From NCBI RefSeq assembly GCF_006125015.1, contig NZ_SZZN01000001.1, forward strand, positions 1,550,001 through 1,614,000: 64,000 bases of DNA, written 5' to 3'. Positions 49,341 through 57,600 of this stretch are shown one piece after another (the stretch's first letter is position 1; every line of letters starts with the position of its first letter). This stretch comes from Roseovarius arcticus (GTDB lineage: Bacteria > Pseudomonadota > Alphaproteobacteria > Rhodobacterales > Rhodobacteraceae). Made by a program: the position numbers and the translations under genes. The notes under the pieces were generated by a model. It had not been told where the DNA came from and did not search any database. It worked only from the letters and a program-made list of their open reading frames with translations.

Positions 49341-49810
49341 CGGCGCGCGAGGTCTTGGCCCGCGCCCGCGCCGCTGGCGTTATGATCGCCGCCGCAGAGA
49401 GTTGCACAGGCGGCATGGTGATGGCCGCGCTAACTGACGTGCCGGGCAGCTCGGATGTGGTTGAGCGTGGGTTTGTAACCTATTCTAATAATGCCAAAAT
49501 TCAGATGTTGGGCGTATTGCCTGCAACGCTTGAGGCGCACGGCGCGATCAGCCCCGAAGTAGCCGCAGAAATGGCCGCCGGCGCGATGCTCCATTCGCAG
49601 GCCCAGCTGGCAGTCTCGATCACCGGCATCGCCGGCCCCGGCGGGTCAGAACACAAGCCTGAGGGCCGCGTCTGTTTTGGTGTGGCGCAGCAGGGCAAAG
49701 CTGTGATCGTCGAGGTTAAGGATTTTGGAGCACTCGGCCGTGCTGGTGTGCGCGGCGCCGCGCGGGATCACGCGCTATTTTTGCTGGCCGCAGCGTTGGG
49801 TCAGCCGTAA
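49337..49810 (+). CDS. pncC: CinA-family nicotinamide-nucleotide amidohydrolase
   Basis: 157 residues from ATG 49337, overlapping pgpA. It is the CinA C-terminal domain with AAAESCTGGMV (residues ~18-28), VVERGFVTYSNNAK and SITGIAGPGG. It deamidates NMN to NaMN for NAD recycling. The 3' end runs 10 nt into the opposing gene. Confidence 0.92.
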   Translation: MTAREVLARARAAGVMIAAAESCTGGMVMAALTDVPGSSDVVERGFVTYSNNAKIQMLGVLPATLEAHGAISPEVAAEMAAGAMLHSQAQLAVSITGIAGPGGSEHKPEGRVCFGVAQQGKAVIVEVKDFGALGRAGVRGAARDHALFLLAAALGQP

Positions 49811-50247
49811 AGGGCCTGCGCGCGCCGCTCGAACGCGCGTACGATTCGCTGCATCGCGTCATAAAAGAAGAGCCCAGCAGCCGATTGCAAAATGCGATTG
49901 CGAAATTCGAAATCGACAAAGAAGTGAACGGTGCAACCACCCTCAGCGTCGGCGAATTTCCAATTGGAAATCATGTGCTTGAATGGTCCGTCCAGATATT
50001 GCGTGTCGATCTTCATATCGTCCGGAAACAGCGTCACGCGGCTGGCAAACGTCTCGCGGAACACCTTGAAGCTGATGACCAGATCTGCCTCCATCACCTC
50101 ACTGCCATTTGTCTGCTTGGTCCGGCTGCGCACGCGCGCGGCGGCGGTCCATGGCAGGAATTCGGGGTAGTTGCCCACGTCTGCGACCAGATCGTACATC
50201 TGCTGCGCGCTATAGGGCAAATGTCGGGTTTCGGAATGGGTGGGCAA
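49801..50247 (-). CDS. COQ10/RatA-type START-domain protein
   Basis: 148 residues. MPTHSETRHLPYSAQQMYDLVADVGNYPEFLPW in outline is the ubiquinone-binding COQ10/RatA signature, ending FYDAMQRIVRAFERRAQALYG. Its eukaryotic relatives carry ubiquinone; the bacterial RatA was named for a toxin effect on 70S assembly, which may not apply here. It ends convergently with pncC. Confidence 0.88.
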   Translation of the reverse strand: MPTHSETRHLPYSAQQMYDLVADVGNYPEFLPWTAAARVRSRTKQTNGSEVMEADLVISFKVFRETFASRVTLFPDDMKIDTQYLDGPFKHMISNWKFADAEGGCTVHFFVDFEFRNRILQSAAGLFFYDAMQRIVRAFERRAQALYG

Positions 50248-50343
50248 GGCCGCCTCCGGGGTATATTCGCGTGATTGTGGTGTCCTATGTCATGGACCAA
50301 CGTGCAAATGACAAGGGGTTGCAGCCTTTTTGGAGGTAGATGA

Positions 50344-50526
50344 ATGAACAGTCGCTGGCTCTTGAGGATGACCAGTTGGGCGCAAAATCCGCCTAGTGCG
50401 GGACGAGTCAAGTTTGTCCTTGCGATCATCGCCGTATGTGCCGCGCTCTATGCGGTGGAGCGATTTTATGGCTGGCCAGACGCATTAACACCGGATCGCG
50501 CGACGCAACGGGGCTATAGGCCGTAA
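50344..50526 (+). CDS. Conserved 60-residue single-pass membrane protein
   Basis: ATG 50344 has GGAGG 7 nt upstream. MNSRWLLRMTSWAQNPPSAGR, then a hydrophobic helix (about residues 22-42, FVLAIIAVCAALYAVE), then GWPDALTPDRATQRGY. The N-terminal Arg/Trp stretch and the GWPD motif match, from memory, small unnamed proteins found next to tRNA genes in many Rhodobacteraceae. N-in orientation is likely from the Arg residues. Function unknown. Confidence 0.7.
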   Translation: MNSRWLLRMTSWAQNPPSAGRVKFVLAIIAVCAALYAVERFYGWPDALTPDRATQRGYRP

Positions 50527-50605
50527 CGCGGTAATATGTGCGGTATTACAACGTATTGAACGGCAAAGCTCACGTGGCCTATCGCTTGGGCAAAGGTGGG
50601 TAAAG

Positions 50606-50682
50606 TGGCGCGGTTGACGGGACTCGAACCCGCGACCCCCGGCGTGACAGGCCGGTACTCTAACCAACTGAGCTACAACCGC
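50606..50682 (-). tRNA. tRNA-Asp (anticodon GTC), copy 1
   Basis: On the minus strand it reads GCGGTTG TAGCTCAGTTGGTTAGAG, anticodon arm CCTGTCACGC, T arm GGTTCGAGTCC and CAACCGC with discriminator G, then encoded CCA (77 nt). The anticodon is GTC. The cloverleaf is complete. An identical copy lies 157 nt upstream. Confidence 0.95.
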
Positions 50683-50839
50683 GCGTGGCGTTGGGGATAG
50701 TTGAGCAATCCCGACCCGTCAATGGCGAAAAGAGGCGTTTCCGCGCCGCTTGCGCGATTTTATCTTGCAAGGGATACTACCGCGGCGGGCCGCTGGGTTA
50801 TCTGCGATCTGATGTGAAATTTAGGATAGTCTGCAGCGG

Positions 50840-50916
50840 TGGCGCGGTTGACGGGACTCGAACCCGCGACCCCCGGCGTGACAGGCCGGTACTCTAACCA
50901 ACTGAGCTACAACCGC
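50840..50916 (-). tRNA. tRNA-Asp (anticodon GTC), copy 2
   Basis: Same 77-nt sequence as the other copy, with CCA encoded. The sequences outside the two genes differ, so only the gene bodies are duplicated. The two may be one transcript or two. Confidence 0.95.
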
Positions 50917-51027
50917 CCACTGCAAGCGCGCCGTGCCATAGGACACCATCGCGCCCGCTGTCTTTAGTCGGCGGTTTGAGGGGCGTCAAGCGACAGTTGC
51001 AGCAATCTGTTGGCATTCTGGCCGTTG

Positions 51028-51702
51028 TCAGAGGCAGCCCCGCACCGTCTGCATCCACTCCGCCGCGCCGGCATGCACTGCGTCATAGACAGCGCGCCCA
51101 GCCGCCTCGCCCAAGGCGGTGTGCATCCCGGCATAGGATACAGTGCCGCGCAGCGCCGCAACTGCGATGCAGTCGGTTCCAGTTCCGGTTGCGCGGCCCT
51201 TAGGCAGGTCGAGGCCCGCGTCCATCACTGCCGCGGTGCGCGCGGATGCGGCGATGCTGAGCGCCTCAATCATGGCCGCCTCCGTCAGCCCGGCCGGGTG
51301 GCTCGCGCCCTGCCCCGCATCCAGCCTAAGTGCGACGTTTATGGTGCCCCAATTCTGACCGCTACGGTCCATGCGATACCCGATCCGCTCAGCGTTCGAC
51401 AGACCGGCAGTGGCGACGGCGATGGCGGACACGCCCTCTACCTGCACCTCGGCCACGTGATGAAACGTAATGTCGCGAGACGTCAGGAACGTCACCGCAT
51501 CCAGTGCGCCGCGTGCCTCCAGCGCGCCATGTAGCCACGCCTCTACGTCCAGATCCGCGGGGAGGTCTGCGTTGCGCACTTCGCGCCATAATATCCGGCG
51601 TGCGATGACCATGCCGGGGCGATTTATCGCCCAGCTTAGCACCTGCATATCGGCACCAAGGTCGAATTCCAGCCACGGCGCGTCCAGCGTAAGGCGGCTC
51701 AT
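51028..51702 (-). CDS. cbiZ: Adenosylcobinamide amidohydrolase
   Basis: 224 residues of the CbiZ family, with TSRDITFHHV, SNAERIGYR and ATGTGTDCIAVAAL (GTGTDC motif, residues ~170-183). It cuts the aminopropanol linkage of adenosylcobinamide so imported corrinoids can be remodelled into the cell's own B12. Its start overlaps the btuD stop by 4 nt, so it is the last gene of the B12-uptake operon. Confidence 0.92.
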   Translation of the reverse strand: MSRLTLDAPWLEFDLGADMQVLSWAINRPGMVIARRILWREVRNADLPADLDVEAWLHGALEARGALDAVTFLTSRDITFHHVAEVQVEGVSAIAVATAGLSNAERIGYRMDRSGQNWGTINVALRLDAGQGASHPAGLTEAAMIEALSIAASARTAAVMDAGLDLPKGRATGTGTDCIAVAALRGTVSYAGMHTALGEAAGRAVYDAVHAGAAEWMQTVRGCL

Positions 51703-52460
51703 CTCGTCACGCGCAAGGGCTGAAAGAGGGGGCCATCCTCGCCATCGCGAAACGCCGCCTCGATACCAAACACCTCATCCAGACGCTCGGGCGTCAAAAC
51801 TGCAAAAGGCGCGCCATCAGCGACCAGACCGCCGCCCGGCGCCAGCAGGATCAGGCGCGTGCAGTGCCGCACGGCAAGGCCCAGATCGTGCAGTGACACG
51901 AGACATGACTTACCCGAGGCGGCCAACGCCGCGAACGTCTCCATCGTCGAGATCTGGTGTGCAGGGTCAAGGCCCGCCGTCGGCTCATCCGCCATCAAAA
52001 GGGGCGTCTCCTGCGCAAGCGCGCGCGCGATCAAGGCCCGCGCCGCCTCGCCTCCCGACAGGCGCGTTGCTGCGCGGTGGCGCAGCGGGGCAAGGCCCAT
52101 GCGCGCGATCGCGGCCTCGGTCGCCGCATGATCCTCGGGGGCGGTGCGCTGGCCTGCGCCCAGATGTGGCACGCGGCCCAGCATCACCAGCGTCTCAACG
52201 GTGACGGGCCACGCGATCTCGCGAGATTGCGGCATCCATGCGGCGCATTTCGCCCGCGCACGGGGGGCCATAGCGGCAAGCGAGCTGTGACCAGTCGATG
52301 GAATCAAGCCCAGTGCCGCGCGCATCAGCGTCGTCTTGCCCGCACCGTTCGGGCCGATCAATCCAACGAGCTCGCCCGGCGCGATGCTGAGGCTTACGTC
52401 CTGAAATATGCTTCGCCCGCGAAGGGTAACGCCGAGCCGGTCAAGCTCAAGAAGGGTCAT
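51699..52460 (-). CDS. btuD: Corrinoid ABC transporter ATP-binding protein
   Basis: 253 residues from ATG 52460. Walker A is GPNGAGKTT (residues ~38-46), the signature is LSGGEAARALIARA (Gln of LSGGQ replaced by Glu), Walker B is LLMADEPTAGLD, and the H-loop is SLHD. It drives import by BtuC. Overlaps btuC and cbiZ by 4 nt each. Confidence 0.93.
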   Translation of the reverse strand: MTLLELDRLGVTLRGRSIFQDVSLSIAPGELVGLIGPNGAGKTTLMRAALGLIPSTGHSSLAAMAPRARAKCAAWMPQSREIAWPVTVETLVMLGRVPHLGAGQRTAPEDHAATEAAIARMGLAPLRHRAATRLSGGEAARALIARALAQETPLLMADEPTAGLDPAHQISTMETFAALAASGKSCLVSLHDLGLAVRHCTRLILLAPGGGLVADGAPFAVLTPERLDEVFGIEAAFRDGEDGPLFQPLRVTR

Positions 52461-53440
52461 ATCCCGTCCTTCCGCGTCTTGAATATCAGGTGCAGGAACA
52501 CCGGCGCGCCGACGATGGCGGTTAGCACGCCTAGCTTGAGGTCTTGGGACGGCAAGATCAGGCGCACAGCGATGTCTGCGACCAACAACATGATCGCACC
52601 GCCCAAGGCCGACGCCCATAAAAGGCGCGAGGGCCGCGCCCCGACAAGAGGCCGCAGCACATGCGGCACGACCAGCCCGACAAAGCCGATAGCGCCCGCC
52701 ACCGCCGTCGCCGCGCCCACCACGCAGGCAGTGCCGATGACAAGGACAAGGCGCATCCGGGTCAGGCTGATACCCATCGCGCCCGCCGCATCCTCGCCCA
52801 GCGTCAGTGCATCCAAGCCCCGGCCAAGCGTTCCCAGCAGTACCCAGCCGATCACCATCAGCGGCAGCGCCAGCCACACATGCACCATCGAGCGATCCGA
52901 GAGCGACCCCATCATCCAAAAGACAATCTCATTCGCGGCAAACGGGTTTGGCGACAGGTTTAGCACCAGCGAGGTAAGTGCGCCGGCCAGCGCCGATATG
53001 GCGATACCCGCAAGGATCAGCGTCAACGCACCGCCGCGCGGGCCTGCCAACGCCATGACCAGCACGACCCCGCCAAGCGCGCCAGCCAGCGCAGCCAACG
53101 GCAGGCCGAGCGTAAAGGCGGCCGCCAGCCCTGTCTGGATCGCCAGCACCGCCCCCAGCGCGGCAGAGCCGGACACGCCGATCAGCCCCGGCTCGGCCAG
53201 CGGATTGCGCAGATACCCCTGCATCGCGGCGCCAGCAAGGCCAAGGCTGGCCCCAATCATCACCGCGAGGATCGCGCGCGGCAGTCGAATCTGGCGCATG
53301 ACCATGGCGATGGGGCCATCACCGCCCCGCCAGAGAGCTGTCAGGCTATCGCCGACGCCCAGACCCGCAGGCCCGATCAGCAGCGACGCGGTAAACAGAA
53401 TAAACACCGCCAGCGCCAGAGGGATCGTCACGCGGCTCAT
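52457..53440 (-). CDS. btuC: Corrinoid ABC transporter permease
   Basis: 327 residues from ATG 53440, FecCD-type permease with about ten helices. Typical: VMRQIRLPRAILAVMIGASLGLAGAAMQGYLRNPLAEPGLIGVSGSAALGAV in outline (residues ~50-100), then GFVGLVVPHVLRPLVG. It forms the channel for corrinoid import with BtuD and BtuF. Overlaps btuF by 4 nt. A longer upstream frame is not supported. Confidence 0.93.
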   Translation of the reverse strand: MSRVTIPLALAVFILFTASLLIGPAGLGVGDSLTALWRGGDGPIAMVMRQIRLPRAILAVMIGASLGLAGAAMQGYLRNPLAEPGLIGVSGSAALGAVLAIQTGLAAAFTLGLPLAALAGALGGVVLVMALAGPRGGALTLILAGIAISALAGALTSLVLNLSPNPFAANEIVFWMMGSLSDRSMVHVWLALPLMVIGWVLLGTLGRGLDALTLGEDAAGAMGISLTRMRLVLVIGTACVVGAATAVAGAIGFVGLVVPHVLRPLVGARPSRLLWASALGGAIMLLVADIAVRLILPSQDLKLGVLTAIVGAPVFLHLIFKTRKDGI

Positions 53441-54321
53441 CCGCCGGTCCCCGCGCTGGTCGCCTCGACGCTGCGCCGTGCATCGGCCATATCGCCAATA
53501 GCGCGCAGCACGAACGGTGTGCCACACACCCAGTCCTGATCGGTCAGCGCCGCGCTTTGTCCGCGCATCGTGCCGACGATGGGATGATCCATAACCTCCT
53601 CCGCGCGGCTGCCGCCGGGATAGCGGCGCGACGTGATGACCAGATCGGGATCAATAAGCGCAAGGATCTCCAGCGGCAGCTTGCCCCAATCATACCCCGC
53701 CTCGGCGGGCGCATTGCGCAACCCTGCCGCCGACAGGATGTCGTTGGCCAGAGAATTTTCGCCCGAGGTGTAGCCATTGGCATAATAGAGAGCGGCGCGC
53801 GGCGCATTCGGCCCCGGCGCGCCGCCGCGCGCCGCCTCGCTGCGCAGTGTTGCCAGATCGGCGTCGAACTGCGCGACCATGGCGCGTGCCGCATCTTGCC
53901 GTCCCAACGCCTCGCCCATTTCCTGGATACGCATCCGCACCTGATCCAGTGATTTCACGATATCAAACAGCACCACCTCAATCCCGAGGCGGCGCAGCAT
54001 CGCGATCGTATCGCGCGATGTGTAGACGCCAGCGACCACCAGATCGGGGCGCATCACATGCACCTCCTCGGCGCGGCCTGCGTTGATGATGTAGTCCTGC
54101 GCGCGGTCAGCCATCGCCGATACGCGGCGGTCCAGCGCAATTCGGCTGACTGATATCAGCTGCCCCTCGCCCGCCAGCAGCATTGCCAGCTGATCGGTGC
54201 AAAGGTTGATAGAAACGACGCGCTGCGGCGCTTCTGCCGCCACGGGCGCGCCGCAAGTCAATGCAGCGCCCGCCAAGATAGCGGACGCCGCAAGCGATTT
54301 TATGCGATCAAAAGCTCGCAC
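53437..54321 (-). CDS. btuF: Corrinoid ABC transporter substrate-binding protein
   Basis: About 294 residues from GTG 54321, which overlaps the btuB stop by 14 nt. A signal peptide (residues ~1-25, IKSLAASAILAGAALTCGAPVAA) precedes a BtuF/FepB-type fold (RVVSINLCTDQLAMLLAG, GIEVVLFDIVKSLDQV). The start codon is a judgement; no strong SD is visible and an upstream in-frame start would add a run of Arg. It delivers corrinoids to BtuC/D. Confidence 0.85.
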   Translation of the reverse strand: MRAFDRIKSLAASAILAGAALTCGAPVAAEAPQRVVSINLCTDQLAMLLAGEGQLISVSRIALDRRVSAMADRAQDYIINAGRAEEVHVMRPDLVVAGVYTSRDTIAMLRRLGIEVVLFDIVKSLDQVRMRIQEMGEALGRQDAARAMVAQFDADLATLRSEAARGGAPGPNAPRAALYYANGYTSGENSLANDILSAAGLRNAPAEAGYDWGKLPLEILALIDPDLVITSRRYPGGSRAEEVMDHPIVGTMRGQSAALTDQDWVCGTPFVLRAIGDMADARRSVEATSAGTGG

Positions 54322-56101
54322 GAAGCCCAAGATACGCCGCGCGGCCCGGCTGATTAAAGCCGCCCGCCGTCTCGTAGTCCTCATCGGTCAGGTTTTCGAC
54401 GCGCAGATAGATCTCGGCGTTGGGCGATACGTCATAGCTGACGCCTGCGCCGACTAGCGTATAGTCACCCACCTTGTTTCCCGCAGGGGCAAAGCTGCTA
54501 GGTTTCACATCCGCGACACGGCGCACATCCACATAGGCAGACCAGCGGTCGCCAAAGTCGCCCTGCAGGCCAACGACCAGGTCATGCTTGGGCGTCCGGA
54601 CCAGCCGCGCGCCATCGGTCGTCGCGTCGGTAAAGGTGTAGGCGCCAAACGCGCTGATCGCAGTGGTAAGCGCATACTCACCCGACAGCTCAAGACCCTT
54701 TGACTTTGTCGTGCCGGAAACCTGATTGTAACTAGAGCCAGCAAACTGAATTAAGTCGTCGATTTCGTTGTAGAAAATCGTCGCCTTGGCAAAGCCAAGC
54801 GTGCCAAACGTCTTTTCCACGCCCAGCTCGTAACTGCGGCTTTCCTCGGGCTGAAGTGTTGCCAGACCAAATGGCCCAAACCGCTCGTATAGCGACGGTG
54901 CACGATAGCCGGTGCCGACGACGGCGCGGAACGCCAAATCCTGGACCGGACGCCAGACAGCAGCCAGACGGCCTGTGGTTTTACCGCCAAAGCTGGAATC
55001 GTCGTCATATCGCAACGCCGCCGAAACATCGATCTGGTCGGTTGCCGCAACCAGAAGTTCGGTCTTAAGCGACGTGTCATCCTCGTCCCCGCGCGCCGTG
55101 CCGGAGGTGAACTTCTCTTCGGTGTGGTCGATGCCGAAGGTCAGCACAGTCGCTGCGCCCAACTCCGCACTGCCGAGGTAGCCGATGTTGTGACGCTCGC
55201 CGGTGAAGGTCGTGGTGAAACCGTTCGGATCATCGCGGTCGATGTCGAAATAGCTATAGCTCAGCGTATGGGTCACCGCACCGGTCTGCAGCGTGGCATA
55301 GACGCGCGCGCCTTGCTCGGTGTAGTAATTGATGCCCGATGAGTTCGATGTTGAACGGTCGATTTCGATCTCGCCGTCGCGGTAGTGCAGCGCGCCGCCG
55401 ATTGTCAGCGTATCGGTGACATCGTAGGCGGCCGTCATATCCGCGGTCGTTTGCTCAAACCCGTCATCCTCGGTATCGCTGGACCGGGCCGAAATGCCGT
55501 CGGTATTTATATGGCCGTAGCTCAGCGCGACATAGCCCCGATCGCTGCGATAGCCGCTGCTAATGCTGCCGGAAGTAGTGCTGAACGCGCCGGCCTCTAC
55601 CTGCGCCTGACCCGAAAATCCCAACTCTTCCGGCACAAAAGTTGTGATGCTGACCACACCTGCAATCGCCTCGGAGCCGTAGAGCGCAGATTGCGAGCCT
55701 TTCAGCACTTCGATGCGGCCAACGCCCGACGCGGTCAGCCCGCCAAAGTTGAACTGGTTTTGCGTGTTGGACGGATCGGCAACATCAATGCCGTTAATCC
55801 GCACACCCACATAGCGCGCGGGCAGCCCGCGAATCTGGATCGTGCCAAGGTTGCCAAGGCCCCCATTTGAGATGGAGCTAACACCCGGCAAACGGTCGAG
55901 ACGGCCCAGCACTGAGGTATCAAGCGCGCCCGCGTCATCCCCATCCAGCACTTCGACAGTAGCGCCCGTGCGCCCCAGCTCAACCGGGGTCAGGCTAGAC
56001 GACAGAACAAGCGTGCCCAGATCATAGGTTTGCTGCGCTGTGGCCGCAGTGGCGGCAAGTGCGCCAGTAAGAATAGTCGAAGTCAGTAAAATACGTTTCA
56101 T
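54308..56101 (-). CDS. btuB: TonB-dependent vitamin B12 receptor BtuB
   Basis: 597 residues. Signal peptide (MKRILLTSTILTGALAATAATAQ), a TonB-plug domain (SNGGLGNLGTIQIRGLPARYVGVRINGIDVADP in outline, residues ~78-112, GSQSALYGSEAIAG) and a beta-barrel ending in FNQPGRAAYLGLRASF with a C-terminal Phe. It takes corrinoids across the outer membrane. GGAG lies 8 nt before its ATG, and the cobalamin riboswitch is 150 nt upstream. Confidence 0.93.
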   Translation of the reverse strand: MKRILLTSTILTGALAATAATAQQTYDLGTLVLSSSLTPVELGRTGATVEVLDGDDAGALDTSVLGRLDRLPGVSSISNGGLGNLGTIQIRGLPARYVGVRINGIDVADPSNTQNQFNFGGLTASGVGRIEVLKGSQSALYGSEAIAGVVSITTFVPEELGFSGQAQVEAGAFSTTSGSISSGYRSDRGYVALSYGHINTDGISARSSDTEDDGFEQTTADMTAAYDVTDTLTIGGALHYRDGEIEIDRSTSNSSGINYYTEQGARVYATLQTGAVTHTLSYSYFDIDRDDPNGFTTTFTGERHNIGYLGSAELGAATVLTFGIDHTEEKFTSGTARGDEDDTSLKTELLVAATDQIDVSAALRYDDDSSFGGKTTGRLAAVWRPVQDLAFRAVVGTGYRAPSLYERFGPFGLATLQPEESRSYELGVEKTFGTLGFAKATIFYNEIDDLIQFAGSSYNQVSGTTKSKGLELSGEYALTTAISAFGAYTFTDATTDGARLVRTPKHDLVVGLQGDFGDRWSAYVDVRRVADVKPSSFAPAGNKVGDYTLVGAGVSYDVSPNAEIYLRVENLTDEDYETAGGFNQPGRAAYLGLRASF

Positions 56102-56252
56102 GTAAGTCTCCGGTCACGCCCGACGGTGGGGCGATGCAAGTCACGATTTTGCATGCGAAAGAGACGTTTTGGCCTTTCCGCAGGCGGCTAAAATGCCACC
56201 ACACCGGAAAAATCCGTTGCCCATGACGCCTCCCGCGCCCGGACAGGGTGAA
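56102..56252 (-). promoter_or_regulatory. Riboswitch expression platform and btuB leader
   Basis: 150 nt from the end of the aptamer to the btuB ATG. It contains the btuB ribosome-binding site (CCGGAGACTTAC-ATG) and an upstream GGGAGGCGTC-ATG that begins a 27-residue frame (MGNGFFRCGGILAACGKAK...). GTCTC near 56163 could pair with GAGAC of the SD, which would fit translational control; this is untested. No T-run terminator is seen. Confidence 0.5.
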
Positions 56253-56439
56253 CACTTCGGCAGGTCTCCTGACTTGCGGGTCAACGCTTGGCCGGGCCTT
56301 CCCGCCGCGCGAATGCGGCAGTGACATGTTTCCGGCTTCGCTCGCCACTTACAGTTGCGGGGGCAGTCACGGACTTGGCGCAAGAGGCGCCGTACCGCAT
56401 TCCCTATTATCCAGACGGCGAACCGCCCAGACCGAAGTG
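56253..56439 (-). promoter_or_regulatory. Cobalamin riboswitch (aptamer)
   Basis: On the minus strand the conserved parts occur in order: a closing stem CACTTCGG paired with CCGAAGTG at the ends, GGGAATGCGGT, GCCCCCGCAACTGTAA, GGCGAGCGAAGCC, GCCACTG-type spacer, GGGAAGG, and the B12 box AAGTCAGGAGACCTGCC (56259-56275). B12 binding is expected to lower btuB-F-C-D-cbiZ expression. The aptamer is complete. Confidence 0.93.
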
Positions 56440-56586
56440 CATCCTGCCTAGCGCAGCCTATCCTCGCGGGGAAGAGGAAAAGTTACATAACGTTAGATTC
56501 GTGGCGCGCCAGTGCAACACGTGCCCGCCGCGCACCGCAAGCCAGGCGCGGTTTTCGCCGTAAGAGATTGATCTAATGCGGGAAAA

Positions 56587-56662
56587 TGGTGGGTGGTGAG
56601 GGGCTCGAACCCCCGACATTTTCGGTGTAAACGAAACGCTCTACCAACTGAGCTAACCACCC
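56587..56662 (-). tRNA. tRNA-Val (anticodon TAC)
   Basis: GGGTGGTTAGCTCAGTTGGTAGAGC, anticodon arm TTTCG-TTTACAC-CGAAA with anticodon TAC, T arm GGTTCGAGCCCC, acceptor ACCACCC, discriminator A and encoded CCA (76 nt). A complete cloverleaf with an unusual T/A-rich anticodon stem. Confidence 0.94.
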
Positions 56663-56773
56663 GTGCCGCCGCTTTAGCGTCAGGCGGACGATCTGGCAAG
56701 AGCGCGTGTCGCGCTGTCTCTCAGGTGCTAAGCTCAAAAGCATGGTCAATAATGAAAAACGGCGCTGGGCCAC

Positions 56774-57352
56774 CTATGCATCAAGCCGCTTTTCCACACC
56801 CCCACTGAGATGATAAATGCAGCCCTGAGCGTTGTCCTGATTGCCCATTTGAGCAGGCGCCACCCCCGTGGCCAGCCCGCGCAGCACCTGCCCCAAAAGT
56901 CCATGCGCCACAACGATACTAGGTCCGGCCAATGTATCCCCGAAGGTGCGGACGCGTGCGATCAGCGCCTCCAGCCCTTCACCATCCGGTGCCGCTGCAT
57001 AGATTTCCAGATCGTTTGCACCGTGCGGCAATTCGGCCTTCAATCGCCCCTCCCATGCGCCTGTATCTATCTCGGAAAGCCGCGCGTCCATCACCGTCTC
57101 ATAACCCGCGAGCGCCAGCGCCGCAGTCTGCCGAGCACGTCCAAGGGGCGAGACATAGATACCGCCCCCACCGAACGCAACGCGGGCGGCGATGATTTGG
57201 ATCAGCCGCGCCTGCTGCTGCGCCTGCGCGCGCCCTAGTGCCGTCAGCGGCGAGTCTAGACGGCCTTGAATACGCCCGGCCAAGTTCCATTCGGTCTGCC
57301 CGTGGCGTAAAAACCAAATGTCCGGCCAATCTGGGATATTTCGTTCAGGCAT
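56774..57352 (-). CDS. Histidine phosphatase family protein (phosphoglycerate mutase-like)
   Basis: About 192 residues from ATG 57352 (GTG 57364 is an alternative). Catalytic motif FLRHGQTEWN (residues ~14-23), second motif VSPLGRARQTA, late His in VVAHGLLG. Family includes PhoE, CobC and GpmB; the substrate is not clear. It is next to, but on the far side of tRNA-Val from, the B12 genes, so a CobC role (alpha-ribazole phosphatase) is possible but unproven. Confidence 0.8.
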   Translation of the reverse strand: MPERNIPDWPDIWFLRHGQTEWNLAGRIQGRLDSPLTALGRAQAQQQARLIQIIAARVAFGGGGIYVSPLGRARQTAALALAGYETVMDARLSEIDTGAWEGRLKAELPHGANDLEIYAAAPDGEGLEALIARVRTFGDTLAGPSIVVAHGLLGQVLRGLATGVAPAQMGNQDNAQGCIYHLSGGVEKRLDA

Positions 57353-57369
57353 TGGGCAGCTCACTGAGA

Positions 57370-57600
57370 TTAAAAAAGACGGTCCTGGTAAGGGCTTAAT
57401 TGCTCGACACTAGCCCAATTTACGCGAAATTGGTTGAACAGCGCGCTATAGCCAGCTTCAAAGGGGCCGGTCAAGGTGCACAGCGAACATGTTGTGCTAC
57501 CTCCGAATGACGGTGGCGGTGACCATGTATTGGTCACCGCCACCGTGCCTGATTTATCACGCGCAGCCTCTAGTAAGCACAAGACCTTCAGCATCAACAA
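57370..57600 (-). CDS. Candidate 76-residue ORF or gene remnant
   Basis: Frame from ATG 57600 to TAA; MLMLKVLCLLEAARDK, then SGTVAVTNTWSPPPSFGG, STTCSLCTLTGPFEAGYSALF and NQFRVNWASVEQL. No SD is clear. The middle looks like a short beta-sheet protein. A one-base shift near 57567 would join it to the frame that reads through the beta-helix stop. It may be a remnant rather than a gene. Confidence 0.25.
   Translation of the reverse strand: MLMLKVLCLLEAARDKSGTVAVTNTWSPPPSFGGSTTCSLCTLTGPFEAGYSALFNQFRVNWASVEQLSPYQDRLF
57511..57545. repeat. Perfect 15-bp inverted repeat
   Basis: CGGTGGCGGTGACCA - TGTAT - TGGTCACCGCCACCG. A strong hairpin without a T-run on either side. It lies in the gap after the beta-helix gene, inside a weak ORF. 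It could be a transcript 3' end, a protein-binding site or a repeat unit. Confidence 0.7.

Noticed and set aside
51957..53501. 514-codon plus frame opposite btuD and btuC
   Set aside because: Pro/Arg/Ser-rich shadow; btuC and btuD on the other strand are certain.
53437..56439. Iron-siderophore uptake
   Set aside because: The TonB receptor and ABC genes lie behind a cobalamin riboswitch and end in cbiZ, so corrinoid is the better substrate.
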